A stretch of 64,000 nucleotides of DNA, taken from contig OY970256.1 of NCBI GenBank assembly GCA_963715565.1, positions 5,580,001 through 5,644,000 of the forward strand, given 5' to 3'. The notes beneath the pieces were generated by a model. That model saw only the letters and a program-made list of their open reading frames with translations. It made no database searches and had not been told where the DNA came from. A program made the position numbers and the translations under genes. The DNA comes from JACVRN01 sp963715565. Its GTDB lineage: Bacteria; Acidobacteriota; Blastocatellia; Pyrinomonadales; Pyrinomonadaceae. Shown in pieces: positions 48,624-56,546 of the stretch; within the stretch, counting starts at the first letter, position 1, and every line of letters begins with the position of its first letter.

Positions 48624-49174
48624 TATCCGCGCACAATGCGCTCCTCCGTATTGTTGACGAAGGTCTGGTATTGAACCTGTAGACGCCCCTCTTCAAGACG
48701 TGTCGGCAAGGGGTCGAGGCCGCGACGCGCAGGACCGCTCACGGTTGAGCCGTCCGCAGCGAAGTAGCTGTCATGACACGGGCAGAAGAAGCCGTTGGTA
48801 TCGTCGCGCCACGAAACGTTGCAGCCCTCGTGCGTGCACATGCTCGACAAAACCTGGTGATTCTTATTGGGCAGCACGTAAACAAAATGCTCCTCCTGTG
48901 TGCTCGCCCAGCCGACGTTGTGCTCCGCGATGATGCTGCGCATGATGGGCTTCTCGCCCGTCAGTTCCGAGAGCGGCGCGACATCCGACCACTTGTATTC
49001 GGTAGTCGTCATCGCGTGCGGGCGCAGAAAGCGAAAGGCTGCCGCCAGCATCGTCCCCGCGACCGCCGCAAAGATGCCTAAGGGGACGAGCAGCAGGAAA
49101 TTCCTGCGACCCTGGTCCGGCCTGTTTTCGGTGGTGTGCGGCGTCGGTTCGCCGCTCGTGTTCGTGTCCGGCAT
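48623..49174 (-). CDS. Rieske iron-sulfur protein
   Basis: A 183-residue membrane-anchored Rieske protein. One N-terminal transmembrane helix (about 27-48, FLLLVPLGIFAAVAGTMLAA) is preceded by a twin-arginine-like GRRNFLLLVP. The 2Fe-2S ligands are intact: CTHEGC and CPCHDS. It is first gene of the bc-type operon and overlaps the cytochrome b-c gene as TAATG. M at 49174 is preferred to TTG 49177. The shared upstream region is divergent from the HemQ-like gene. Confidence 0.93.
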   Translation of the reverse strand: MPDTNTSGEPTPHTTENRPDQGRRNFLLLVPLGIFAAVAGTMLAAAFRFLRPHAMTTTEYKWSDVAPLSELTGEKPIMRSIIAEHNVGWASTQEEHFVYVLPNKNHQVLSSMCTHEGCNVSWRDDTNGFFCPCHDSYFAADGSTVSGPARRGLDPLPTRLEEGRLQVQYQTFVNNTEERIVRG

Positions 49175-49365
49175 CAATCTGGATGGCTTCCCCCTTCCGG
49201 CCAGAGGGACGTGTTCCTTTCAGCCCGAGTTGCAATTCTGCAAGCGTTCGCCGCAGAATAGGCTTCAGTAGAGACCCAGAGCCCCGGCATTCTACTCTAT
49301 CCGAACTGCTGTGTGCGACACTTAATTTTTCAGACTGTTAATCTTTTAAGAGAAAGACGAGCATC

Positions 49366-50145
49366 ATGAGTCGAGATGATAATTCAAGCGAAAGCCGCCC
49401 AGCGTTGCGGCTCGCCTCCGTCGGTCAGGAGAAGAATGAGCGCACCGAGGACGACAGGCCGCAGTTGACGCGCCAGTTCGTCAACTTCACTTTTTATCGT
49501 GCGCGCCCGGAGTGGTACGGCACGGAAGACCGCGAGCGCGACCTGCGCAAACAGGCGTTCCTCAACACGGTCGATGAATACCGCAAGGATTTGTTGATTC
49601 ACACCTACTCGCTCGTAGGGCTTCGCACCAACGCCGAGCTGATGATCTGGCGCATAGGCTATGACCTGGACCGCTTGCAGGAAATGACCGCGCGGCTCAA
49701 TCGCACAGGCATCGGGCGCTTTCTGGAAGTCACGCAATCATTCCTTTCGATGACCAAGCGCTCGATGTACATAGACAAGGACAACCCGGAGCACGTCGAA
49801 GACCGCCTGCACATCGTGCCGGGCCAGTCGAAATATTTGTTCGTCTACCCGTTCGTCAAGACGCGCGAGTGGTACTCTCGCTCGGTCGAGCAGCGACAGG
49901 AGATGATGGACGAGCACATACGCGTCGGCTCGAAATACCGCTCGGTCAAGCTCCACACGACCTACTCCTTCGGGCTCGACGATCAGGAATTCGTCGTCGC
50001 CTTTGAGACCGACCAGCCGCAGGACTTTCTGGACCTAGTGCAGGAGCTACGCGAATCCAAAGCGAGCGCTTTCACCTTGCGCGACACCCCTATGTTTACA
50101 TGCAGGCAGCTCACGCTCGCCGAGTGCTTTGACGCGCTGGGCTAA
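49366..50145 (+). CDS. Chlorite dismutase / HemQ-family protein
   Basis: A 259-residue protein of the Cld-like dimeric alpha/beta-barrel family. Two ferredoxin-like halves are visible: QFVNFTFYRARPEWY and LMIWRIGYDLDRLQ in the first; YLFVYPFVKTREWY, EMMDEHIRVGSKY and KLHTTYSFGLDDQEFVVAFE in the second. The last segment contains the proximal heme histidine region. Most members in bacteria of this type are coproheme decarboxylases (HemQ) rather than chlorite dismutases. Lying next to genes for c-type cytochromes is consistent with a heme role. Confidence 0.85.
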   Translation: MSRDDNSSESRPALRLASVGQEKNERTEDDRPQLTRQFVNFTFYRARPEWYGTEDRERDLRKQAFLNTVDEYRKDLLIHTYSLVGLRTNAELMIWRIGYDLDRLQEMTARLNRTGIGRFLEVTQSFLSMTKRSMYIDKDNPEHVEDRLHIVPGQSKYLFVYPFVKTREWYSRSVEQRQEMMDEHIRVGSKYRSVKLHTTYSFGLDDQEFVVAFETDQPQDFLDLVQELRESKASAFTLRDTPMFTCRQLTLAECFDALG

Positions 50146-50185
50146 AGAGCGCGACGCGGATTTCCAGATTCCACACGCACCGAAA

Positions 50186-52972
50186 ATGAGACGGCCAACA
50201 GACAGGCGCACGCGCAAACGTAGCGCGTGCGCCTGTCTAATTATCATTGCGCTCCTTTGCTCATCCTTCTCCTTCGCGCAAACTCCAGCACAGAACAACC
50301 GTCCGAAAACCTCTTACGAGTATCTCTGGTATGAAGCGGAGAACATGCGCGGTTTCACGACGAACGCGCGGTTCGAGCCCGTCTTGAATCCTTCGTGGAT
50401 GAATCAGCCGAAGGCTAAGGCCGCCGGGTGGGGAATTAATGGACCGGGTGTGTCGGCAGAGTGGACGCAAGGGGGCGAGAGCGAGTGGAACAGCGCCGCC
50501 GCGAGCGCAGATGAAACGCGCGCAGAGATTTTTCAGGACATGGAAATCCCGCGCGATGGCTCATATAAGGTCTGGGTACGTTACGCGGACTGGGCGCGGC
50601 GGACGGAGAATTTTACCGTGCGCGTCGCGCAGGAAGGCAGCGCGCCGTTTCGTCAGGAGTTTGGCGCACGCGACCTCATAGACGCGCACGACGAAGTGAG
50701 CATGTACTGGGGCTGGGCCTTTACGTGGGCCGGAGGCGCAGCAACGCTCAAGCGAGGCCCGGCTCGTCTTTCCATCGAGATAGAAAAAGCATCGGAGGCG
50801 CGTCGTCATGTTGATTGCGTGCTCGTCACGAATGATATGGCCTTTGTGCCGGAAGGCCGCGCGAAACCTCCTTTCGCGGCGGGTCGTGTGCTTGATGATG
50901 CAAGGAACGCTCGCAATGGTAGGCTCGCGCCGCTTCTAGCGCCGGATGATAAAGCTATTGTCCCGGCAGCGTGGCAGAGACCGCGCGTCGCGGGCCGTGA
51001 TTTTCTCATGCCGTGGAACATCGCGCGCGACTTCTGGCCGCTCTACGATAAGCCTGAACAAGAGCGCCCGCTTTATCCTTTCAACGCAGAGCCCGTCGAG
51101 GAGTTCGTCAAAAAATACAAGGGGGCGCGCGCTGTTCCCATCTTCAGCTCGAAGCTCGTCGTTCCGGTCATCTACATCAACGACCTGCCGCAGTACTTAA
51201 AGGAAGGCAGCCCCTTCCTGCGCTACCTGCGCGAGACCAAGCAGCCCTTCGCCGTGCTGATTAACTACGGCGCGGCGCGTATGGAGAACGACGCGGAGGC
51301 GCAAAGGATTTGGAAACTGCTGTCAGTAGAGTTGCGCGAGCAATTCCTCGGCTGGATTTCCGGCGAGTCAATCGGCTACGTCTGGTCGGATGCCGCAGCA
51401 GATTTGAAACTGCAACCGACGATGACACGCCGCGAGCTTCTGGAAGCTCATCGCGCGTTTTATACACGAGCCTTGGAGCGTAAGTGGCGCGGGACGTTTA
51501 AGACGGAGACGGGCGCGATGTGGGACAAGCTCATCGCTGCGCAATCAACTTCGAGCACCTCGTTCGCTCACGCTTTGGGCGAGTGGGGCGCGCGCATGAT
51601 TGGACTTGAAACTGCGGCTGTGCAGCCGGGGTTTGCGCTTCGACTGGCGTTTACGCGCGGCGCTGCACGCCAGTACGGAGCGAGTGTGCTTTATTATCAC
51701 GCGCCGAATTTCGGAGACACGGCGACCACCTTTACCAAGGCGCAGAATTTCGCCGGTCCGGATTTTTTCTGGCACTCGCGTTACGGCGCGACGATGGGGC
51801 CGTCGCTCTCGTGGTATCGCAAGAGCTATTACTTCTATTTCATGTCCGGGGCGTCGGCGATTTATTTGGAGCAGGGCGGCGACCAGTTCTTCAAACCCGG
51901 CCCCGGCGAGCATGATTTTCAACTTAATCCACTGGGCCGCATCACAGACGAGTTTATGCGCTTTGCAGAGCGCCACGCGGAGCGCGGCACGCCCTACACA
52001 CCCGTAGCTTTTCTCTTAGACCCCGCGCACGGTTTCGAGATGACGGATTACCCGCACTGGCCCTTCGGCGTCTCTCAGATTAGCCGTTCGGACTACGCGC
52101 TCCGAGAGCTTTTCGGCGCGGCCTATTACCCGCTTCCCGTCCGAGAAGGAGAGCCCGCGACAGCCGACCGCCAATCGTTCCCCGACGGCATCTTCGGAGA
52201 CATCTTCGACGTCGTGGTCGCGTCAGACGCGCGACGCGATACGATTGATGCGTACCGCGCCGTCGTGGTCGGCGGGCGCGTCGAGTGGAGCAAGGCTTGG
52301 GCCGAGAAGCTCGAAGCCTACGTACGCGGTGGCGGCACAGTCGTCGTCAACGCCGCACAGGTGAAGGGACTCGAAGAGAAGCTGGCGGGCGTGCGCGTCC
52401 TTGGCGCAACGGCAGAAGCGTACGAAGCGCGCTGCCGTATTGGGCCGCAAGAGAATGTTGACCTCGGCGGGCCTGTGTTTCGCTACGAGCGCATAGCGCC
52501 TGTCGGGAAGACGAAAGTTTTGATGGAGACTGTGGCGGGCGATCCTCTTGTGACCGTGAACGAGTTGGGGCGTGGCCGCGTTATCTTCTGCGCTGTGCCA
52601 GACCTGCTCGGCCTGGATGAAAGACTGACGCCCGCAGCCGCGCATCTACTGGCGCATCTTTTCACGGACGCGACGCCCGTGCGGGTTCGCGGCGAGGTGG
52701 AATATTTGATTAACCGCACGGCGCGCGGCTGGGTCGTCACGCTCATCAATAATCAGGGCGTCGTCAAACGACAGCAGGGCATGGCCGAAGTTGACCGACG
52801 CCGAGTGGTAGAGGCAAGCGTAGAGCTTTTGAGCGGGCGCGGGATTGAACGTGCCCGCGAGTGGACGGACGAAAAGGATTTAACAATCACGCGCGAGGGC
52901 ATACAGCAGCGCGTCAACATTAGTGTTGCTCCGGGCGGCGTGCAGATTGTAGAACTAATCGAAAAAAGATAA
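50186..52972 (+). CDS. Large secreted protein with carbohydrate-binding-like N-terminal module, function unknown
   Basis: A 928-residue exported protein. Signal peptide: RKRSACACLIIIALLCSSFS, cleavage about 31. An N-terminal beta-sandwich (EYLWYEAENMRGFTTNARFE, FQDMEIPRDGSYKVWVRYAD) is like CBM6/golvesin-type ligand-binding modules. The middle is a probable alpha/beta barrel (ARQYGASVLYYHAPNFGDTA, SGASAIYLEQGGDQFFKPGP). The C-terminal part has a glutamine-amidotransferase-like domain (YRAVVVGGRVEWSKAWAEKL, VRGGGTVVVNAAQ), as in beta-galactosidase trimerisation domains, and a closing beta domain. Together these suggest a GH-A-clan-like glycoside hydrolase, but no catalytic pair was identified. 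M at 50186 begins 40 nt after HemQ. Confidence 0.72.
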   Translation: MRRPTDRRTRKRSACACLIIIALLCSSFSFAQTPAQNNRPKTSYEYLWYEAENMRGFTTNARFEPVLNPSWMNQPKAKAAGWGINGPGVSAEWTQGGESEWNSAAASADETRAEIFQDMEIPRDGSYKVWVRYADWARRTENFTVRVAQEGSAPFRQEFGARDLIDAHDEVSMYWGWAFTWAGGAATLKRGPARLSIEIEKASEARRHVDCVLVTNDMAFVPEGRAKPPFAAGRVLDDARNARNGRLAPLLAPDDKAIVPAAWQRPRVAGRDFLMPWNIARDFWPLYDKPEQERPLYPFNAEPVEEFVKKYKGARAVPIFSSKLVVPVIYINDLPQYLKEGSPFLRYLRETKQPFAVLINYGAARMENDAEAQRIWKLLSVELREQFLGWISGESIGYVWSDAAADLKLQPTMTRRELLEAHRAFYTRALERKWRGTFKTETGAMWDKLIAAQSTSSTSFAHALGEWGARMIGLETAAVQPGFALRLAFTRGAARQYGASVLYYHAPNFGDTATTFTKAQNFAGPDFFWHSRYGATMGPSLSWYRKSYYFYFMSGASAIYLEQGGDQFFKPGPGEHDFQLNPLGRITDEFMRFAERHAERGTPYTPVAFLLDPAHGFEMTDYPHWPFGVSQISRSDYALRELFGAAYYPLPVREGEPATADRQSFPDGIFGDIFDVVVASDARRDTIDAYRAVVVGGRVEWSKAWAEKLEAYVRGGGTVVVNAAQVKGLEEKLAGVRVLGATAEAYEARCRIGPQENVDLGGPVFRYERIAPVGKTKVLMETVAGDPLVTVNELGRGRVIFCAVPDLLGLDERLTPAAAHLLAHLFTDATPVRVRGEVEYLINRTARGWVVTLINNQGVVKRQQGMAEVDRRRVVEASVELLSGRGIERAREWTDEKDLTITREGIQQRVNISVAPGGVQIVELIEKR

Positions 52973-53085
52973 GAAACCGCGCGGCGTTTGTTTGCACGCT
53001 GAGCGCAGGTGCGAACGCGCGTGTGTCTATGTTATAAAAGCCGCACGCCGCGCGATAGTTCGTATCCCCCGAGTGGAGAATTTTT

Positions 53086-53319
53086 ATGTTGATAGAGATC
53101 GGTATTGGATTCATCTTCGCCTTCCTGTTCGTGACGGCATATCTCGTCGTTGCAAAACTTCTGCGCGGGAATGATGACGAGCGTACAGGCTGGCGCAAGG
53201 TGTTCGGCGCGGGCAGCGAGCGAGCGTTGGAGGCCAAGCCCACGAAGCTCTTTCTGACGACCGGCGAGATGCGCGAACACCACGCCGGTCAAAAACGCGC
53301 CGGGCGTCAGGGGAAATAG
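53086..53319 (+). CDS. Small single-pass membrane protein
   Basis: A 77-residue protein with one N-terminal transmembrane helix (LIEIGIGFIFAFLFVTAYLV) and a basic cytoplasmic tail. GGAG precedes ATG 53086. No family is recognised. The opposite-strand frames over this DNA lack protein-like features. Probably real but unproven. Confidence 0.5.
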   Translation: MLIEIGIGFIFAFLFVTAYLVVAKLLRGNDDERTGWRKVFGAGSERALEAKPTKLFLTTGEMREHHAGQKRAGRQGK

Positions 53320-53337
53320 CCGGAGCAGGATTTTCAG

Positions 53338-53392
53338 GAGCGAGATTTTTAAAATCTTGCTCTCGTGAGCTTTGCGCAAAGCTCACGAGAGC
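53338..53392. repeat. Two adjoining perfect or near-perfect palindromes
   Basis: 53359-53392 is a 34-nt perfect palindrome with no loop (GCTCTCGTGAGCTTTGC and complement). It shares its GCTC end with an imperfect 25-nt palindrome centred on TTTTTAAAA (53338-53362). It lies directly upstream of the acylphosphatase gene and may terminate transcription from the left. Confidence 0.85.
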
Positions 53393-53416
53393 GGAACACA
53401 AGGGGGAATCTGTAAG

Positions 53417-53692
53417 TTGAAAATCGCGCGCAAATTTTTAGTGAGCGGAGACGTGCAGGGCGTGGGCTTTCGCTTCTTCGCGCAGCGTGCGGCGGCGCGC
53501 CATCAAGTCACAGGCTACGTGCGCAACCTCGCAGACGGTCGCGTAGAAGCTCTGGCCGAAGGCGGTCCCGAGAGCGTCGAAGCATTCAGGCACGAGCTTG
53601 AGACCGGCCCTGCTTACGGGCGCGTGGACACGGTCGAAGAAATCAACGTCGACCCGACCGGCTCATACTCTTCATTTCGGATAGAAAGATAA
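53417..53692 (+). CDS. acyP: Acylphosphatase
   Basis: A 91-residue protein with both signatures of the family: the phosphate loop GDVQGVGFRFF containing the catalytic arginine, and GYVRNLADGRVE containing the catalytic asparagine. It hydrolyses acyl phosphates such as acetyl or 1,3-bisphosphoglycerate carboxyl phosphate. TTG 53417 with AAGGGGGA upstream gives the standard length; the longer frame starts in the palindrome and is rejected. Confidence 0.93.
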   Translation: MKIARKFLVSGDVQGVGFRFFAQRAAARHQVTGYVRNLADGRVEALAEGGPESVEAFRHELETGPAYGRVDTVEEINVDPTGSYSSFRIER

Positions 53693-53743
53693 GACGGCGT
53701 CCGGCCTTTCTCCCCAACCAGTACAATCCGTTACAATCCACTC

Positions 53744-54388
53744 ATGGCAGAATATCTTGACGTGGCAAGCTGGGCGCGACGCGACCTGTTCGAGTTCTTC
53801 CGTGGCTATCACAAGCCGTTCTTCAACGTGTGCACGCGGGTTGACGTGACAAAGCTCATCGAGTTTCTTCGCGGTCGCAAGGACATCGGCGTGTCTTTAA
53901 CGTGTCACTACTTTGCGCTGCGTATAGCGAACGAGATAGAGCCGTTCCGCTACCGGCTGAGAGCTGAACGGGTGCTGGTGCACGAGGTAATTCATGGTGG
54001 AACCACCGTGCTGCTGCCGAACGAGACGTTCACCTTCGCGTATTTTAATTACGAGAAAGATTTCGGAAAGTTTATCGGCGCGGCTCAACGCGCGGTCGAT
54101 ATCGTGCGCTCGGGGCGCGGCGTCTTGAGCCCTGAGACAAGTGATGACAGGATTCACTTCACGACGCTGCCGTGGGTATCGTTTACGAGCTTTGCGCACG
54201 CGCGACAGGGTGACCCGGAGGATTCCGTGCCGAAGATTGCCTTCGGGAAGTTTGCAAAGGAGGGCGAGCGCCTGCTGTTACCAATTTCCGTGGAGGTGCA
54301 TCATGCGCTCATGGACGGTCTGCACGTCGGTCGCTATTTGACCCGGCTGGAAGAGGCGCTCCTTGAACCAGAGACTTACCTGCGGTAA
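53744..54388 (+). CDS. Type A chloramphenicol acetyltransferase family protein
   Basis: A 214-residue acetyl-CoA-dependent acyltransferase of the CatA family. It has the catalytic motif HHALMDG (186-192) near the C-terminus, followed by LHVGRYL, and upstream FNVCTRVDVTKLIEF and FTFAYFNYEKDFGKF as in trimeric CAT enzymes. Length matches (213-220). It could inactivate chloramphenicol, but many chromosomal homologues act on other small acceptors, so resistance is not shown. No mobile element is adjacent. Family is certain, function open. Confidence 0.85.
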   Translation: MAEYLDVASWARRDLFEFFRGYHKPFFNVCTRVDVTKLIEFLRGRKDIGVSLTCHYFALRIANEIEPFRYRLRAERVLVHEVIHGGTTVLLPNETFTFAYFNYEKDFGKFIGAAQRAVDIVRSGRGVLSPETSDDRIHFTTLPWVSFTSFAHARQGDPEDSVPKIAFGKFAKEGERLLLPISVEVHHALMDGLHVGRYLTRLEEALLEPETYLR

Positions 54389-54398
54389 CGATTTCGGA

Positions 54399-54502
54399 TT
54401 TCGGATTGCGGAATGAAAAGATTGATTCATTTGTTCATCGGTTCATTGATTCAATGAAGAAATGAACCGATGATTCAATTCCTTAAATCCGCATTCCGCA
54501 AT
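54399..54502. repeat. Long inverted repeat, GGATTGCGGAATG/TTCATCGGTTCATT family
   Basis: Arms of about 42-48 nt with GCGGAATG, GATTGATTCATTTGTTCATC and complements, loop about 14 nt. It sits between the convergent CAT-like gene (stop 54388) and the secreted protein gene (stop 54506), a position typical of a bidirectional terminator. Confidence 0.88.
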
Positions 54503-54505
54503 TTT

Positions 54506-55336
54506 CTAGTACGGGCTGCCAAGCTCTTGTGAGGTTTTTACTTCCTTGTATCCGGCTGGAATCTCGAAGAGCGATTGGTTGAGCGTGGCTGTGGAAACGT
54601 CCGTCATCTCTTGTGTTGAAGTCGAAGTGGGGATCGACGGGCCGCCTGCGCCGGTGTTGAATTTGATGGTCGTCGTCGCCATGACCTGGTAACCGGAATT
54701 GGCTGCGCCCTCGGTCTTGTAGCGCACCTCGTCCACGCAATCAGACCCTTCCGAGGGGAGGCTGGTCTGTGCCTGCGTCGAGCAGCTCCCGCCCGCGGGA
54801 AGGTCTATGTACCAGCCGTCGCTCTCCATCTCCATGTTCATAGAGTTGCATGCCCCTTCGGATGCTACGACGACGAGTTTGGACTTCATGCGCTTCGCCG
54901 TCATGCCAAACATCTGCTTGCGTTCGCCCGTGTCCACATTGGTAGTGGTGTAGGTAATCACACCGCCGCGCCGCGCCGAAGGTGCGCTGGCCGCCTTCTG
55001 CTGGCCTGTGGTTTTCGAGCCGTCCGTAACCGCAAGAGGCGTGATGAAGTAGCTGCGGGTTTTATCGTTAATCTGAATCATGCGCTTGAGGTCGCACTGG
55101 TAGATGGTCGTGTAGCCTATGCCTTCCGTGCGCTGGCGCGCGCCCTTGATGTAAGTCGTGCTCGTGCTGCTCTGCCCGCTGGCCGTGCTTCGGGTGGTGA
55201 TTTTAATGTCTGCGAATGCTATTGAAGCCGAACACACGAGCACGAGCGCGAGCGTGAGCGTCGCGGACTTCATAAGCTTCTGCCGTAGGGATGAAAGGCC
55301 GGATTGGAGATTGGTTCGAGGATTGCTCCCTGTCAT
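54506..55336 (-). CDS. Secreted protein of unknown function (DUF4412-like)
   Basis: A 276-residue exported protein. A 21-residue polar lead precedes a signal peptide (SATLTLALVLVCSASIAFA). The mature domain opens DIKITTRSTASGQSSTSTTY, with IYQCDLKRMIQINDKTRSYF, which resembles DUF4412-type beta-rich envelope proteins. Four cysteines probably form two disulfides. AAAGGAAG before ATG 55336 favours the long N-region; ATG 55273 would start directly at the signal peptide. Probably periplasmic or outer-membrane-attached. Confidence 0.72.
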   Translation of the reverse strand: MTGSNPRTNLQSGLSSLRQKLMKSATLTLALVLVCSASIAFADIKITTRSTASGQSSTSTTYIKGARQRTEGIGYTTIYQCDLKRMIQINDKTRSYFITPLAVTDGSKTTGQQKAASAPSARRGGVITYTTTNVDTGERKQMFGMTAKRMKSKLVVVASEGACNSMNMEMESDGWYIDLPAGGSCSTQAQTSLPSEGSDCVDEVRYKTEGAANSGYQVMATTTIKFNTGAGGPSIPTSTSTQEMTDVSTATLNQSLFEIPAGYKEVKTSQELGSPY

Positions 55337-55522
55337 AAATATCTTCCTTTGCTCTGAGATAAAAATTTGTCCTGCTTGTAGAAGAGAAAAAGCAGTCCTG
55401 AAATGTACCATCATTCCGGATTAAAAATCAGGCGCTGTTACGGCTTCTTAATTTTGCGAGTTTATGTTATGACGTTCCCCTTTGGCTCTACTTGAGAACG
55501 CATTTCGGATAGAAAGGTGGTA

Positions 55523-55633
55523 AAAGAGTAAGCAGTGAGCAGTAAGCAGTAAGCCGCGTCGGAAAAACCGCGCGACTTGTTTGCCACACATTTTCTTTAC
55601 TGCTTACTGCGCACTGCTTACTGCTCACTCTTT
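55523..55633. repeat. Long inverted repeat, GCAGTAA-unit family, abutting apt start codon
   Basis: Left arm AAAGAGTAAGCAGTGAGCAG plus further GCAGTAA units (55523-55553). The right arm is its complement (55595-55633). The loop of about 41 nt is unrelated sequence. The right arm ends at the base immediately before the apt ATG, so the whole apt leader is repeat. Confidence 0.9.
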
Positions 55634-56155
55634 ATGGATGATCTCAAAGCTTTGATTCGCGAAGTGCCGGACTTTCCCAAGCCCGGCATCAACTTTTACG
55701 ACATTACGACGCTCTTGAAGAGCCCGGAAGGTTTGCGGCGCGCGGTGGACGCGCTCTCCGATGAATTCAGAGGCACGAAAATAGATACCGTCATCGGCAT
55801 AGAAGCGCGCGGCTTTATCTTTGCCCCGGCGCTGGCGTATCACATGGGCGCAGGCTTTGTGCCGGTGCGCAAGCCCGGCAAGCTTCCTTCGGAATGCGCC
55901 TCCATCTCTTACGATCTGGAATACGGTCAGGACGCGTTGCAGATTCACCGCGACGCAGTCGGGCGCGGCCACCGCGTCATCATCGCGGACGACCTGCTTG
56001 CCACGGGCGGCACGGCGCGCGCCGTCGTCGACCTCGTAGAAGAACTGGGCGGGGAAGTCGTCGGCCTGGTGTTTGTAGTTGAGCTGGAATTTCTGCCCGG
56101 ACGAAAAAAGCTGGAAGGTTACGATGTGCGCTCGCTGATTAAATATCAAGAGTAA
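55634..56155 (+). CDS. apt: Adenine phosphoribosyltransferase
   Basis: A 173-residue PRTase that salvages adenine to AMP with PRPP. FPKPGINFYDITTLL at the N-terminus, GIEARGFIFAPALAYHMGAG, the RKPGKLP flexible loop, and the PRPP-binding motif VIIADDLLATGGTARA are all canonical. ATG 55634 is the only start giving the normal N-terminus; upstream codons come from the inverted repeat. No Shine-Dalgarno sequence is present because the repeat occupies the leader. Confidence 0.95.
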   Translation: MDDLKALIREVPDFPKPGINFYDITTLLKSPEGLRRAVDALSDEFRGTKIDTVIGIEARGFIFAPALAYHMGAGFVPVRKPGKLPSECASISYDLEYGQDALQIHRDAVGRGHRVIIADDLLATGGTARAVVDLVEELGGEVVGLVFVVELEFLPGRKKLEGYDVRSLIKYQE

Positions 56156-56207
56156 AAAGCAGTAGCGTGTCAGTTTAAAATCCGGAAGAGGATTCGTATC
56201 AAAGCCT

Positions 56208-56301
56208 TCACCGCCGAGACGCGGAGGGCGCAGAGGAAGCGCAGAGAAAATGATTCAACTCTCTCTGCGTAGTCTCTGCGCCCTCCGCGTTTCGGCGGTG
56301 A
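56208..56301. repeat. Long inverted repeat, TCACCGCCGAGACGCGGAGG family
   Basis: Arms of about 40 nt, TCACCGCCGAGACGCGGAGG and GCGCAGAGGAAGCGCAGAGA and complements, loop 14 nt. Second copy of the family at 28680-28772. Between apt and the FecR gene. Confidence 0.9.
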
Positions 56302-56475
56302 GTTCGTTTTGAAACCGAGCTACTAACGAAGCAGCTTAGAAAAGAGATTGATTCTATATCGTATAGCTCAGGGACTATTTCCGCACACAGGAGAGCATTC
56401 AAGGCAACAGCCTCTTTTCTGTTAAATAGCGTGGTCTAAAGACTTAAATTCCTATCACCTGTCTCTCGTGAAAAC

Positions 56476-56489
56476 GGCACGGATATTGC
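56476..56489 (+). promoter_or_regulatory. Sigma-54-type promoter upstream of the FecR-domain gene
   Basis: GGCACG-N4-TTGC (-24 GG at 56476-56477, -12 GC at 56488-56489) has exactly the spacing of the RpoN consensus TGGCACG-N4-TTGC. Transcription would begin near 56501, leaving a 46-nt leader before ATG 56547. The 230 nt upstream would accommodate an enhancer-binding activator; none is encoded nearby. Nothing else notable is visible in 56302-56546. Confidence 0.6.
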
Positions 56490-56546
56490 GAACTCTAATC
56501 TCAAAACCGTCTAAACAGGCAATAAATAGAGAGGGGCTTGTGTTTT

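Noticed and set aside
47646..48674. 342-codon plus-strand frame
   Set aside because: Antisense shadow of the cytochrome b gene; highly biased Arg/Gln/His composition and no motif.
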